Assembly: GCA_021325295.1 (NCBI GenBank) | Contig: JAJPHM010000028.1 | Coordinates: 1-47,930 of the forward strand | Direction: 5' to 3' | DNA: 47,930 nt | Origin: Nitrososphaeraceae archaeon | Lineage (GTDB): Archaea; Thermoproteota; Nitrososphaeria; Nitrososphaerales; Nitrososphaeraceae | Part shown: piece after piece, positions 40,789-47,930 of the stretch | Numbering within the stretch: position 1 is the first letter of the stretch | How the letters are laid out: the number at the start of each line of letters is the position of its first letter | The notes under the pieces: generated by a model | Told to the model about the DNA's origin: nothing | The model's database searches: none | The model's input: the letters and a program-made list of their open reading frames with translations, nothing else | Translations under genes and position numbers: made by a program

Positions 40789-42330
40789 ATGAGCAAGAGC
40801 ATAAGAGTAGGCTATTCTGGCTTTATATCGTTTGGCTCCCGCCTCCTGAGCCTCTTTACAGGCCTTATCTTTATCACCCTGATAACTCGTAACCTGAGCC
40901 AATATGATTTTGGTCTGTGGCAGCTTATACTTTCCATAATCTCGTATTCCGTTCTGCCAAATGTCATAGTGGATTACTGGGCTATAAGGGATCTTGCCAG
41001 AGGCGAAAGGCATGCTTCGACTGCTGTGCTTTTCTCGCTGATACTTTCTGCAGGCGGTATGGCAATGTACATGTTAATCTCATCTCTTTCGTCTTCGCAT
41101 GTAGACAAAGGCGCCCAGTTTCTATCTTTTATTCTGGCTATCGCCCAAGTGCCTCTGTCCTACCTATCAATTACGTTGCAAACCATATCCCAGGCTGCCA
41201 GGCCGCAATCAGTTGGATTGGCCTTCATTACATTTGAGCTGATCAAGGTTGTATTTGCGATATTTGCGTTCTTTAGACTCGGAATAAGTGTAAATGTGGC
41301 AATAGCTGCGGTGTTGTTTGCTCTGGTGGCGCAGTGTCTGGTTCTTTATGCCACACAGCCAAGGGAGATCTATTCAAGGAGCTTTGACCGGCAAGCTGTA
41401 AAGAGGTGGTTGCACCTTGCCTGGCTTCCGGCCTTTGTAACCTTTGCAGGCTATATCGGCACTGTAGATACGCTGGTTGTAACAGTAATCACAGGTTCAA
41501 CTTTGGTTCTGGCATATTACAGGGCTGCAAATGTAATAGCGGCGCTGGTATCGCATGCTGGAGCATTTACGTTTGCACTCTATCCAAAGCTGATTGGAGG
41601 TGGAATGCTAAGCGAGTCAAGGTATGTCATGATCCTTACTATGCTCTTTAGCATTCCAATGGGCGTCGGAATTTTCATCCTGTCTGGTCCCCTGCTCTCT
41701 GTGCTCGGCCATGACTATGCTTCTGCCTATATTGTGTTATGGTTTGCAGTCCCAATAGTTATCATAGGCTCGGTCCATCAGATCTTTGAATCAGTTCTTA
41801 CTGCAAGAGAAAAGGTGGATGTAACAAAATCTTCGTTCAAGGACTATGCAAAAAGCAGGCTCTTTACAGTTCCTCAGATAACTCTTTTTGGCAGCATAAT
41901 TTCACTTGTCGCACTTGGCGTAGTATTCTACTGGCTCAAGTCAGTGCACGCAGATCCTATAACTATGGCCATTGCATGGTCTGCAATTGCAATATGTGTA
42001 TCGTCACCGGGCCTTGCGATAAAATGGAAAATGATGCAGCGCTCAAATATTACATTCAAATTCCCCTGGCGAAATATTGCGACCTACTCTGGTGCTACAG
42101 CAGTGATGGCGGTGGTTCTGATTCTGGTTGGAGCATCGGCAATATCATATGCGTCAACTTTTCACTTGGTGCTAAAGCTTCTTGCCTATACTGCGCTTGG
42201 CGCGGCTATATATTTTCCAATTGTATTTGCACTGGACAGAGATTTCAGGGTTCTGACTTACAAGTCAATCAATACCGCAAAGACAATCAGGAAAAAGTGG
42301 TCCAATGTCACAGATGCAGCTTCAACATGA
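40789..42330 (+). CDS. Polysaccharide flippase, Wzx/MVF-type
   Basis: This 513-residue protein has about 14 membrane helices and the N-terminal Wzx pattern (GFISFGSRLLSLFTGLIFITLITRN-type, residues 8-35, with GLWQLI following). It is predicted to move lipid-linked glycans or oligosaccharides across the membrane. It has no other domain. The C-terminal basic segment (KTIRKKW) faces the cytoplasm. It runs opposite to the glycosidase-like gene and converges with the GT2 gene at 42403, with GGTT/GTTA repeats in the 72-nt gap. A MurJ-like lipid II role is unlikely in archaea. Confidence 0.88.
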   Translation: MSKSIRVGYSGFISFGSRLLSLFTGLIFITLITRNLSQYDFGLWQLILSIISYSVLPNVIVDYWAIRDLARGERHASTAVLFSLILSAGGMAMYMLISSLSSSHVDKGAQFLSFILAIAQVPLSYLSITLQTISQAARPQSVGLAFITFELIKVVFAIFAFFRLGISVNVAIAAVLFALVAQCLVLYATQPREIYSRSFDRQAVKRWLHLAWLPAFVTFAGYIGTVDTLVVTVITGSTLVLAYYRAANVIAALVSHAGAFTFALYPKLIGGGMLSESRYVMILTMLFSIPMGVGIFILSGPLLSVLGHDYASAYIVLWFAVPIVIIGSVHQIFESVLTAREKVDVTKSSFKDYAKSRLFTVPQITLFGSIISLVALGVVFYWLKSVHADPITMAIAWSAIAICVSSPGLAIKWKMMQRSNITFKFPWRNIATYSGATAVMAVVLILVGASAISYASTFHLVLKLLAYTALGAAIYFPIVFALDRDFRVLTYKSINTAKTIRKKWSNVTDAAST

Positions 42331-42372
42331 GCTTTTGACTGCCACTTGATGGGTTCTTGCACCTTACAGGCA

Positions 42373-42406
42373 GGTTGGTTGGTTGATTGGTTAGTTAGTT
42401 AATTAG
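42373..42406. repeat. GGTT/GTTA degenerate tandem repeat
   Basis: Repeated GGTTGGTTGGTT followed by GTTAGTTAATTAG fills the gap between the convergent flippase and GT2 genes, running into the stop codon of the latter. Probably low-complexity intergenic sequence; the T-clusters may contribute to transcription end in the rightward direction. Confidence 0.6.
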
Positions 42407-43173
42407 ATAAGCCCAAGGTAGGCAAGGACAAACCATATCTTTGTACGGAAGGCAATGTATGCTTCTCTTGCTACGCTCCGGATAAGCATATTCCATATTA
42501 CTTCCTTGAATGTCACCATCTTGTACTTCCTGTATATGTGCCCCTCTTCTATCTGCTGCTTTTTTGGAACATAGCGCGGGATAACGCCCATAAGAGTTCC
42601 AGTTCTCCGGTATACATTTGTCTCAAATTTAGGAAAATGCTCTGCCAAGTAATTTTCTACTTTTAGCCACTTCAAGCCATTGCTGTCAAAGTAGTATTTT
42701 GTCGCGGCGTCTTCTCCATGAGGAAGGTTGAGGTCAAGGTTCTGCAAGCAGCTGCGCCTGAGCATGGTCTGTCCAAACACGCCGTACCTGACTTTGGTCA
42801 GGTTCTGAATTCTGTCGAATCTATAATGCTCTATCCTGCAGCCTTCTATTGCATCTGCCTGATCCATGTACTTTGACATTTCCTCAAACCATCCTCTATT
42901 TAGCACCATATCAGAGTCAATAATGGCAACCCAGTCTGTCTTGGCCATGCTAAAACCAAATTGCGTAGCTTGTCCCAGATTGAGCTCGGGCTTGATAAAA
43001 ACCTCTAAGTCTCTGTACTGACCAGCTATTTTCAGGGTGTCATCTGTGGAGCCGCCATCCACAATTAGCACCTTGCGAACAGGTATTTCTCTGAAAATGG
43101 AATCCAAGCATTGTTTTAGCATCTCGGCAGAATTTCTTGTCCTTATGACTACGTCAATTTTCCCCTCGTACAT
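42403..43173 (-). CDS. Glycosyltransferase family 2 (copy B)
   Basis: This 256-residue GT2 enzyme starts directly with the catalytic domain: IDVVIRTRNSAEM, VLIVDGGSTDDT, IIDSDMVLN (DxD metal site), then EGCRIEHYRFD, VRYGVFGQTMLRR, LPHGEDAATK and YRRTGTLMG, ending PKKQQIEEGHIYRKY. It is a paralogue of the enzyme at 38243. The N-terminal 16-residue extension of that copy is absent here. TATA-like elements lie 17-38 nt upstream of ATG 43173. Both copies probably add related sugars to the same glycan. Confidence 0.9.
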   Translation of the reverse strand: MYEGKIDVVIRTRNSAEMLKQCLDSIFREIPVRKVLIVDGGSTDDTLKIAGQYRDLEVFIKPELNLGQATQFGFSMAKTDWVAIIDSDMVLNRGWFEEMSKYMDQADAIEGCRIEHYRFDRIQNLTKVRYGVFGQTMLRRSCLQNLDLNLPHGEDAATKYYFDSNGLKWLKVENYLAEHFPKFETNVYRRTGTLMGVIPRYVPKKQQIEEGHIYRKYKMVTFKEVIWNMLIRSVAREAYIAFRTKIWFVLAYLGLI

Positions 43174-43466
43174 GCTTATTTGCTTGGTTCTATACTGTTT
43201 TTACAAAATTTAACAGTTAGCAAGATTTGAATTGCTGAATCTCCCGTAAGCATCTTCTTGTTTGCAAACCAGAACCAAAATGATCAATATTGGTTGGCTG
43301 GCTTTCAGCCATATGCGACCAACTAACTAACTTCAATGACTGAATGACTCGCCACCTGCGATTATTGTATCTCTCTATCTGAAAAACCTTCAAGCAAGCA
43401 TGTATGTTACTGCCCTTTACTTGTAGGGATAGACTTGCCAGCAGAATTGAAAAAATTATTGCCTAT

Positions 43467-44807
43467 CTAGTTATCGGTAACTTCCAGTACCTTAGCTGTC
43501 GCTGGCAGTAGCGGCGCTGGTGCCTTCTCCGGAATTGTCGGCAGGGCTTTTTTCTTGAAGAACTTGGTCATCAGTACAAGCGACACCACAAGGAATCCAA
43601 TTCCAAGGATAAATGAAGAACCGTAACCAAACGATGCCGCCATCCCTCCCGCCATTATTGACCCTACGAGCTGACCGGCGCCTGTTACGCTGCTGTTAGT
43701 GCCAGCCATATTCCCCCCTTTTCCATCAGGGATCATTTTCAGAAGTGCAGTCGTTGTAGTGGTGCTCCAGAGGCTAAATCCTATCCCGTCAACCAAGATA
43801 AATGCAGCAAGTGTGAATGCCAGGACCGAGAATGGACTCCCTGCAAAAAAGACTGCTGCAATTGTCATCAGCCCGGCACCAGTCATGCGCGGCAGATATG
43901 ACCATCGGCTCATTACATCTTCTCTTTTGCTTACGATTCTGTTATTGAAGGGCAAAAAGACTACCTTGGAAAGATGCAATACAGTATACGCCAAGAAGAC
44001 TTGCGAATCAGTAATGTTATTTTCTTTCAGGAAAGGGGTGTACGGTGTATAGATCAGGTTGCCAGAAAGGAAGTACAGCGCTACGCCAAAGAAGAACAAA
44101 AACTCTTTTCTTGACAGCAAGCTGCGCATACTTGACAGGCTAAATGCAGCGGGCTTGACGGTCCTGAAAGAGACTGACTTTAGATTGCAGAGCGCAGACC
44201 TATAACTTACTTTTCTTCTTTCCTTTTTCTTTTCCTTGCCATCTAATGGAGACTTGACAAGCAAGATAGTGAGAACAAGCGAGGAAAGGGCCATTACTGC
44301 ACAGAGAGCAGCATAGGAGCGCACATCATGGTCCATAAGCCACAGGTATCCTGCGACCATTGCAATTACAAGTCCTCCGCAGCTGATGAGTGAAGTCCAG
44401 CTAAAAGTCTTGAGCATATTCTCTTTTCCTGACTTTTCCATGACAAGCAGGTTTGTTACGGGGCCTGCGCCAGCAGTAAAGAAGGCGATTAGTACAGAGA
44501 TAAGAATGACCTCCGGCACATCATGTACAAGGTAAACAGAGGAACCCAGAGCGACCATTGAAGCTGCAGAAATGAGCAGAATAACTTTTCTCCATTCCAG
44601 AGCATCCATTAGTTTGCCCCAGAATATCGCTCCAAATGTCACTGCAAGCCCTGAGAGAAATGCTGAAATGGCAACTTCCCTGACTGTTCCTCCAAGCTGC
44701 AGAATATAGATAGAGAGCATTGTTGAAATGCCGCTGCTGCTGGCATTCATTGGAACAAGATACCATGTCCAGCTCCGGGTGACAAGCGATGGGGATAAGA
44801 CTTGCAT
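43467..44807 (-). CDS. Major facilitator superfamily transporter
   Basis: The 446-residue protein has 12 membrane helices in two six-helix halves around a basic loop (SPLDGKEKKKERRKVS, about residues 190-205). The cytoplasmic loop between helices 2 and 3 (FWGKLMDALEWRKVI) matches the MFS motif A (G-K-x-x-D-x-x-x-R-K). A Pro-rich C-terminus follows (TIPEKAPAPLLP). Substrate unknown; drug or small-metabolite export is typical for this shape. AT-rich sequence (44815-44885) upstream includes several TATA-like elements. It is adjacent to, but probably not part of, the glycan cluster. Confidence 0.88.
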   Translation of the reverse strand: MQVLSPSLVTRSWTWYLVPMNASSSGISTMLSIYILQLGGTVREVAISAFLSGLAVTFGAIFWGKLMDALEWRKVILLISAASMVALGSSVYLVHDVPEVILISVLIAFFTAGAGPVTNLLVMEKSGKENMLKTFSWTSLISCGGLVIAMVAGYLWLMDHDVRSYAALCAVMALSSLVLTILLVKSPLDGKEKKKERRKVSYRSALCNLKSVSFRTVKPAAFSLSSMRSLLSRKEFLFFFGVALYFLSGNLIYTPYTPFLKENNITDSQVFLAYTVLHLSKVVFLPFNNRIVSKREDVMSRWSYLPRMTGAGLMTIAAVFFAGSPFSVLAFTLAAFILVDGIGFSLWSTTTTTALLKMIPDGKGGNMAGTNSSVTGAGQLVGSIMAGGMAASFGYGSSFILGIGFLVVSLVLMTKFFKKKALPTIPEKAPAPLLPATAKVLEVTDN

Positions 44808-45010
44808 TCAGTAAATCTACTTATTTATTCCTCAGTAAAAATTAATTATAAAAATACTATGTGGTAAAATTATGTATTAAGGTTACAAATACAAACTGTT
44901 GGAAGAGAAGTATTATTTCTTTTATCTGAGAACTAGTGATCTGCCCTTGAGGCCTGCAACCAAGACATGCTCATAGCTAGCCGATTAGTTGCCTGAGCGG
45001 AACAGTAGAA

Positions 45011-45883
45011 TCAGAATCTTCTGCGAAATGAGCCCAGAATGCCTCCGCCTGAGGCCAAGTCTGTACCCACAAAAAGCCCAATTGCAGCCGCCATGGTGAC
45101 AGCCCACACGACCTTGTTCCAGCTAAACACCTGCTGACCGTCCAAGCCCATGAAGGGAATGAGGTTAAACAGTGCAATCCAAGCGTTGAATCTTGCGCCT
45201 ATTAGCAGAATCTGCGGAGCAAAACTCCCTAATCCTAATCCAAATCCTGCGCCTACACCTGCAGAATATGCCGACATATTGATTGCCAGATAAGTGACAA
45301 GAAAGCCCGTCCCCATTACAAGGTTTATGATTGGGCCTATCCACGACACCTTCCCCTGTCTGCGGGCACTGAGCTCTCCACTGACAAAGACTGCTCCAGG
45401 CGCTATGAACTTGAACGGAAAGAACGGAATAGCGGAGAGCGCTGTAATGGCGGCTCCATAGAGCAGCACTCTGAACTCGGCCCACGCACGGTAGGCCTGT
45501 GCGAGAAACTTGTGGCCCAGCTCGTGGAGCATAAAAGCGCTAATGAATATTGCCAGAAAATCCCACCTGAGCCTGAACCCGTAAAATGACATGCCTACTG
45601 CAGTGACAAGTGCAGTGCCGATAAGCAGGTGCAACAGCTCAGTCCTTGAAAACCTGAGAACGACTGTGTTTTTGAGCAGAGCTACCATTCGCTCTTGTGG
45701 CGCGCCCCTTTTTCCTTGGAGCCTTTCTATGTATTCCCTCTCTCTTGCAGGCTGCTTGATATAGTCGTCTACAAACGGGCAACTGTGGTTGGGCGGCAGC
45801 CTGTGAGCTCCGCAAAAGCTTCCGTGGCAGTACCGGCATTTGAACGGCAATGCCTCATCGTTATCGCATATATCGCAGCGCAT
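45011..45883 (-). CDS. AN1 zinc-finger fused to site-2 protease (M50)
   Basis: Residues 3-35 are a complete AN1-type zinc finger (C3, C6, C16, C19, C24, H27, H33, C35). A charged linker follows (about 40-70), then a polytopic membrane domain with HExxH as LHELGHKF (H120, E121, H124) and the third-ligand motif NLIPFMGLDG (D248). This is an intramembrane metalloprotease of the site-2 class that cuts membrane-bound substrates, with a cytoplasmic AN1 finger that may bind ubiquitin-like or ribosome-associated partners. The fusion is a thaumarchaeal hallmark. All metal ligands are intact. It is monocistronic. Confidence 0.9.
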   Translation of the reverse strand: MRCDICDNDEALPFKCRYCHGSFCGAHRLPPNHSCPFVDDYIKQPAREREYIERLQGKRGAPQERMVALLKNTVVLRFSRTELLHLLIGTALVTAVGMSFYGFRLRWDFLAIFISAFMLHELGHKFLAQAYRAWAEFRVLLYGAAITALSAIPFFPFKFIAPGAVFVSGELSARRQGKVSWIGPIINLVMGTGFLVTYLAINMSAYSAGVGAGFGLGLGSFAPQILLIGARFNAWIALFNLIPFMGLDGQQVFSWNKVVWAVTMAAAIGLFVGTDLASGGGILGSFRRRF

Positions 45884-46047
45884 TATTCTATTTCTATCCT
45901 TGCCCTGATGCTCCGGGAGTTAGTTCAGTTGTAGATGAAGACAGATAGCAGACGTACATTGGCACGACGCATATTTTGACCTTTCAGAGTCCAAGTCTCT
46001 GGCCATCCAAGGCCTGCAAAAAAAGCAGAGTGTAACCACGCTTCATA

Positions 46048-46434
46048 TTACAGGTCATCGTTAGCCCCTCCAAGTTTTTCGTCAATCTGGCGCTGTAGCT
46101 TTTTGTATGTTTCATATCGTTTCGTCCACTTCGAGAGCACAAACCATTGCCTTATACCAATGCCAAGCCATACTATAGATATGGCCAAGGGCAGTATGCG
46201 CAGCTCAAAAAACCGTATGCCGAGTCCGCTCCGCTGCGGCGCGTGGTTGTCTACCATCTCAAAGGGTGGGGCGATTATCAGTGAACTTATGAAAAGGGCT
46301 ACAGGAGGAAGTATCATAACCGTGAGAATCATGATTATGAATAGCTTTTTGGTTGCGTTCAGCTGATAGATAATTCCATCCATTAACTTGAATAAGTTCA
46401 TACTGGAATCATCTCTATCAGAGCCGGACATCAC
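46048..46434 (-). CDS. Two-helix membrane protein partner of wHTH gene
   Basis: The 128-residue protein has two membrane helices (about 30-55 and 75-95) and a charged, probably coiled C-terminus (YETYKKLQRQIDEKLGG). The start is GTG 46434 or ATG 46431; the GTG overlaps the TAG of the upstream winged-helix gene by one base, so the pair is translated together. No catalytic residues. The arrangement suggests a membrane-bound sensor or anchor acting with the regulator, but no ligand can be named. Confidence 0.65.
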   Translation of the reverse strand: MMSGSDRDDSSMNLFKLMDGIIYQLNATKKLFIIMILTVMILPPVALFISSLIIAPPFEMVDNHAPQRSGLGIRFFELRILPLAISIVWLGIGIRQWFVLSKWTKRYETYKKLQRQIDEKLGGANDDL

Positions 46435-46781
46435 TATGTTTTCTCCTGTTTGTCGCTTAAAAATGGTTTGGTAACTTTGTTATTTATGCGGTCAGCACTT
46501 TCGCTTCTTGGAAAGAGCGCTTCATATGGCTCCAGAATTTCTCGCAATATCGCTTGACCTTTTTGAGAGACTCTGTATTTAATAACGACCTTATTTCCCC
46601 AGAATTCTTCGCTTTTGTTCAGCAGCCCTTTTTCAACCATTTCGTCAAGTATTTCCCGGTGCTTTACGTTATTGAGGCCACAATAGCTCATCAGCTTGCT
46701 CTGGTTGAGTTCTCCATATTCGTATAATTTTAGAAGAATATCCTTTCGTATGTAAATCCTGTCGCGATACTCATGTACCAA
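46434..46781 (-). CDS. Winged-helix transcriptional regulator
   Basis: This 115-residue protein has a winged-helix fold: an N-terminal helix (YIRKDILLKLYEYG), a recognition helix in LNVKHREILDEMVEKGLL-type NNVKHREILDEMVEKGLL, and a wing (EEFWGNKVVIKYRVSQKG). This is the pattern of small archaeal PadR/SgrAI-like or Sso10a-type regulators. The start is TTG 46781 with no clear TATA box at the usual distance, so the promoter may be further up or the start shorter. It overlaps the two-helix membrane protein gene and is likely its regulatory partner. The C-terminal 20 residues are polar. Confidence 0.75.
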   Translation of the reverse strand: MVHEYRDRIYIRKDILLKLYEYGELNQSKLMSYCGLNNVKHREILDEMVEKGLLNKSEEFWGNKVVIKYRVSQKGQAILREILEPYEALFPRSESADRINNKVTKPFLSDKQEKT

Positions 46782-47013
46782 TTTAGGTCATGTTTGCCGT
46801 AGATGCCCGCGTAAGACGATAGGATTACTCTGCAATAATGTCATATACCTGAAAAGCGAGAAACCCTGATCATTATATAATATTTGCTGGTCCGCATAGT
46901 TGCCTGTTCTGCTGCACAGTCGATAAAAAGCAATGATCTTGTGGCTACCGAAACGTATAGCGTACACCATGAGCCAAGTTTAGCAAGAGAATTTTACTGA
47001 AATCCACCGTACG

Positions 47014-47033
47014 ATCTATCTATCTATCTATCT
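47014..47033 (+). repeat. ATCT microsatellite, five units
   Basis: Five perfect ATCT units in a row lie in the gap before the ABC ATPase gene. Slippage here could vary in length between strains. No coding function. Confidence 0.8.
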
Positions 47034-47148
47034 CGCAATATCGATACAAATGGGTTAGGACTGAGAGATTTAACTTGCGGCTTTTTAGTAGATGTGCCTT
47101 TACTTTTACTTGTCAGGTTTGACCAGCTCAAATACTGGTTTGTCCATT

Positions 47149-47167
47149 CACGTAACAAAGTTACGTG
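47149..47167. promoter_or_regulatory. Perfect 8-bp inverted repeat upstream of ABC ATPase
   Basis: CACGTAAC and GTTACGTG are separated by AAA. The element is about 45 nt upstream of the TATA box (GATATATAG, about 47211-47219) of the ABC gene at 47239. The position suits an activator or repressor site; no regulator is adjacent apart from the winged-helix gene at 46434-46781. Confidence 0.5.
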
Positions 47168-47238
47168 TCATGGGTAGTCAATGCTTATAATTAAAATCAC
47201 AGAACTGATACGATATATAGTTCAGGAGACTGATTTGA

Positions 47239-47930
47239 TTGAACAATAGCAAGGATGTAGAGCATTCTCATGCTCGTGTTGAGCCGGCAAGCTCTGGTAT
47301 GATCCAAGGCGGCGGCCCAGCCTCAAAGTCATACTCCACCGAGCCTCTGGCCATGCAGGTCAAGGACCTATCGAAAGTGTTCTTGTCTTCAGCAGGCAAG
47401 GTAGTTGCATTAAAGAACATAAACTTTGAAGTCAGAAAGGGTGAATTTGTAGCCATCGTAGGACCGTCAGGGAGCGGCAAGTCTACGTTACTGAATATGG
47501 TCGGCGCGCTGGACAGGCCAACTGTTGGCAAAGTCTACATCAATGGCGTGGATATTTTTTCTTTGAGCGATTATGAGATTGCCCAGATGCGCAACATGTT
47601 GATTGGCTTTATTTTTCAGTCATACAATCTCATTAACAGGACTACAGTCGAGAAAAATGTAGAGCTTCCCGCAATTATTGCAGGGATGAGCGCACATGAT
47701 AGAAAGCGCAGGGCGCTAAAGCTGCTTGAGGTCCTTGGCATTTCTGACAAAGCCAGATTCAAACCAACCAACCTATCAGGCGGACAGCAGCAGCGAGTTG
47801 CAATTGCAAGAGCTTTGATTAACAATCCTGCCATAATATTGGCAGACGAGCCAACGGGCAACCTAGATACAAAGACAGGACAGGAAGTATTTGATTTGCT
47901 AAAGATGCTGTCAGCCAAGTATAGAAGGAC
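47239..47930 (+). CDS. ABC transporter ATPase, LolD/MacB type, 5' part
   Basis: The frame runs from TTG 47239, right after an in-frame TGA, to the end of the window (about 230 residues, incomplete). A TATA box (GATATATAG) about 25 nt before the TTG predicts a leaderless mRNA; internal ATGs at about 47299 and 47353 are alternatives. A 35-residue polar N-terminus precedes the ATPase: Walker [10 protein letters not shown] (about 75), the Q-loop FQSYNL, signature LSGGQQQR (about 179) and Walker [13 protein letters not shown]. The LolD/MacB signature (TGNLD) predicts a partner FtsX-like permease just downstream. Export or mechanotransmission at the envelope is likely. Confidence 0.88.
   Translation, partial: MNNSKDVEHSHARVEPASSGMIQGGGPASKSYSTEPLAMQVKDLSKVFLSSAGKVVALKNINFEVRKGEFVAIVGPSGSGKSTLLNMVGALDRPTVGKVYINGVDIFSLSDYEIAQMRNMLIGFIFQSYNLINRTTVEKNVELPAIIAGMSAHDRKRRALKLLEVLGISDKARFKPTNLSGGQQQRVAIARALINNPAIILADEPTGNLDTKTGQEVFDLLKMLSAKYRR

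Larger units (their letters stand above)
46782..47238. other. 457-nt gap with regulatory-looking elements
   Basis: No gene is supported here. The gap holds a symmetric AT-rich element (ATTATATAATAT, about 46873-46884), the ATCT microsatellite (47014-47033), an imperfect ACCAG/CTGGT pair near 47131-47140, the perfect inverted repeat at 47149-47167 and the TATA box of the ABC gene. A 60-codon leftward frame at 46788-46970 has no protein-like features and was not accepted. Confidence 0.5.

Noticed and set aside
46788-46970. 60-codon leftward frame upstream of the winged-helix gene
   Set aside because: No conserved pattern, no promoter at the expected distance; likely chance.
1-47930. CRISPR arrays, rRNA genes, transposases or integrase genes
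   Set aside because: None seen: no spaced direct repeats, no rRNA-like blocks and no DDE or tyrosine recombinase motifs in the reading frames.

Overview
The window looks like chromosomal DNA of a Nitrososphaerales-type thaumarchaeon (a soil ammonia-oxidiser relative). This rests on archaeal/eukaryal information genes (eS24, eS27, eL15, SRP54, Pus10, Dph6, aIF5A), LysW-dependent lysine/arginine synthesis, an AN1-finger site-2 protease, PEFP-tailed surface proteins, TATA boxes about 25-35 nt ahead of start codons with little or no leader, and frequent TTG/GTG starts. No amo or carbon-fixation marker lies in the window, so the lineage is an inference.

Layout. 1-0.5 kb: 3' end of a repetitive surface protein. 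0.77-1.34 kb: rps24e-rps27ae. 1.5-7.5 kb (minus strand): a nucleotidyltransferase/Bud32-like kinase fusion overlapping an HExxH protein, then pus10-srp54 and dph6. 7.7-14.1 kb (plus): a peptide-type ABC importer (ATPase, substrate-binding protein, two permeases); the binding protein appears circularly permuted and C-terminally anchored. 14.2-18.5 kb: a TRAM-domain protein, aIF5A, a hypothetical, a GT2 glycosyltransferase and hemB. 18.7 kb: a tRNA-Tyr gene with two introns. 19-26.5 kb: aldehyde dehydrogenase, two divergent membrane-anchored beta-rich proteins, fumarase, serA, eL15 and small conserved proteins.

26.6-33.3 kb is the LysW amino-group-carrier locus: argG-lysW-lysX and lysY-lysZ-lysJ-lysM on the minus strand, with a divergent ACT-domain gene. 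Both minus-strand units begin with the same roughly 60-nt promoter block (30 nt identical), carrying a GGTCA/TGACC inverted repeat and phased half-sites. The Lrp-type LysM encoded in the cluster is the obvious candidate to bind it. LysW ends in Gln instead of the expected Glu.

33.5-34.9 kb holds an HTH protein with a degenerate B12-fold sensor domain and a four-helix membrane protein. 35-43.2 kb is a surface-glycan island: sugar nucleotidyltransferase, GT4-like and two paralogous GT2 enzymes, an epimerase with an unusual active site, a glycosidase-like TIM barrel and a Wzx-type flippase. 43.5-47.9 kb: an MFS transporter, the AN1-S2P protease, a winged-helix/membrane-protein pair and the 5' part of a LolD/MacB-type ABC ATPase running off the end.

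The strongest leads are the LysW C-terminal Gln, the duplicated Lys/Arg operator, the permuted binding protein, the nucleotidyltransferase-pseudokinase/HExxH pair and the two-intron tRNA-Tyr. Function calls rest on motif recognition by eye; no database search was run.
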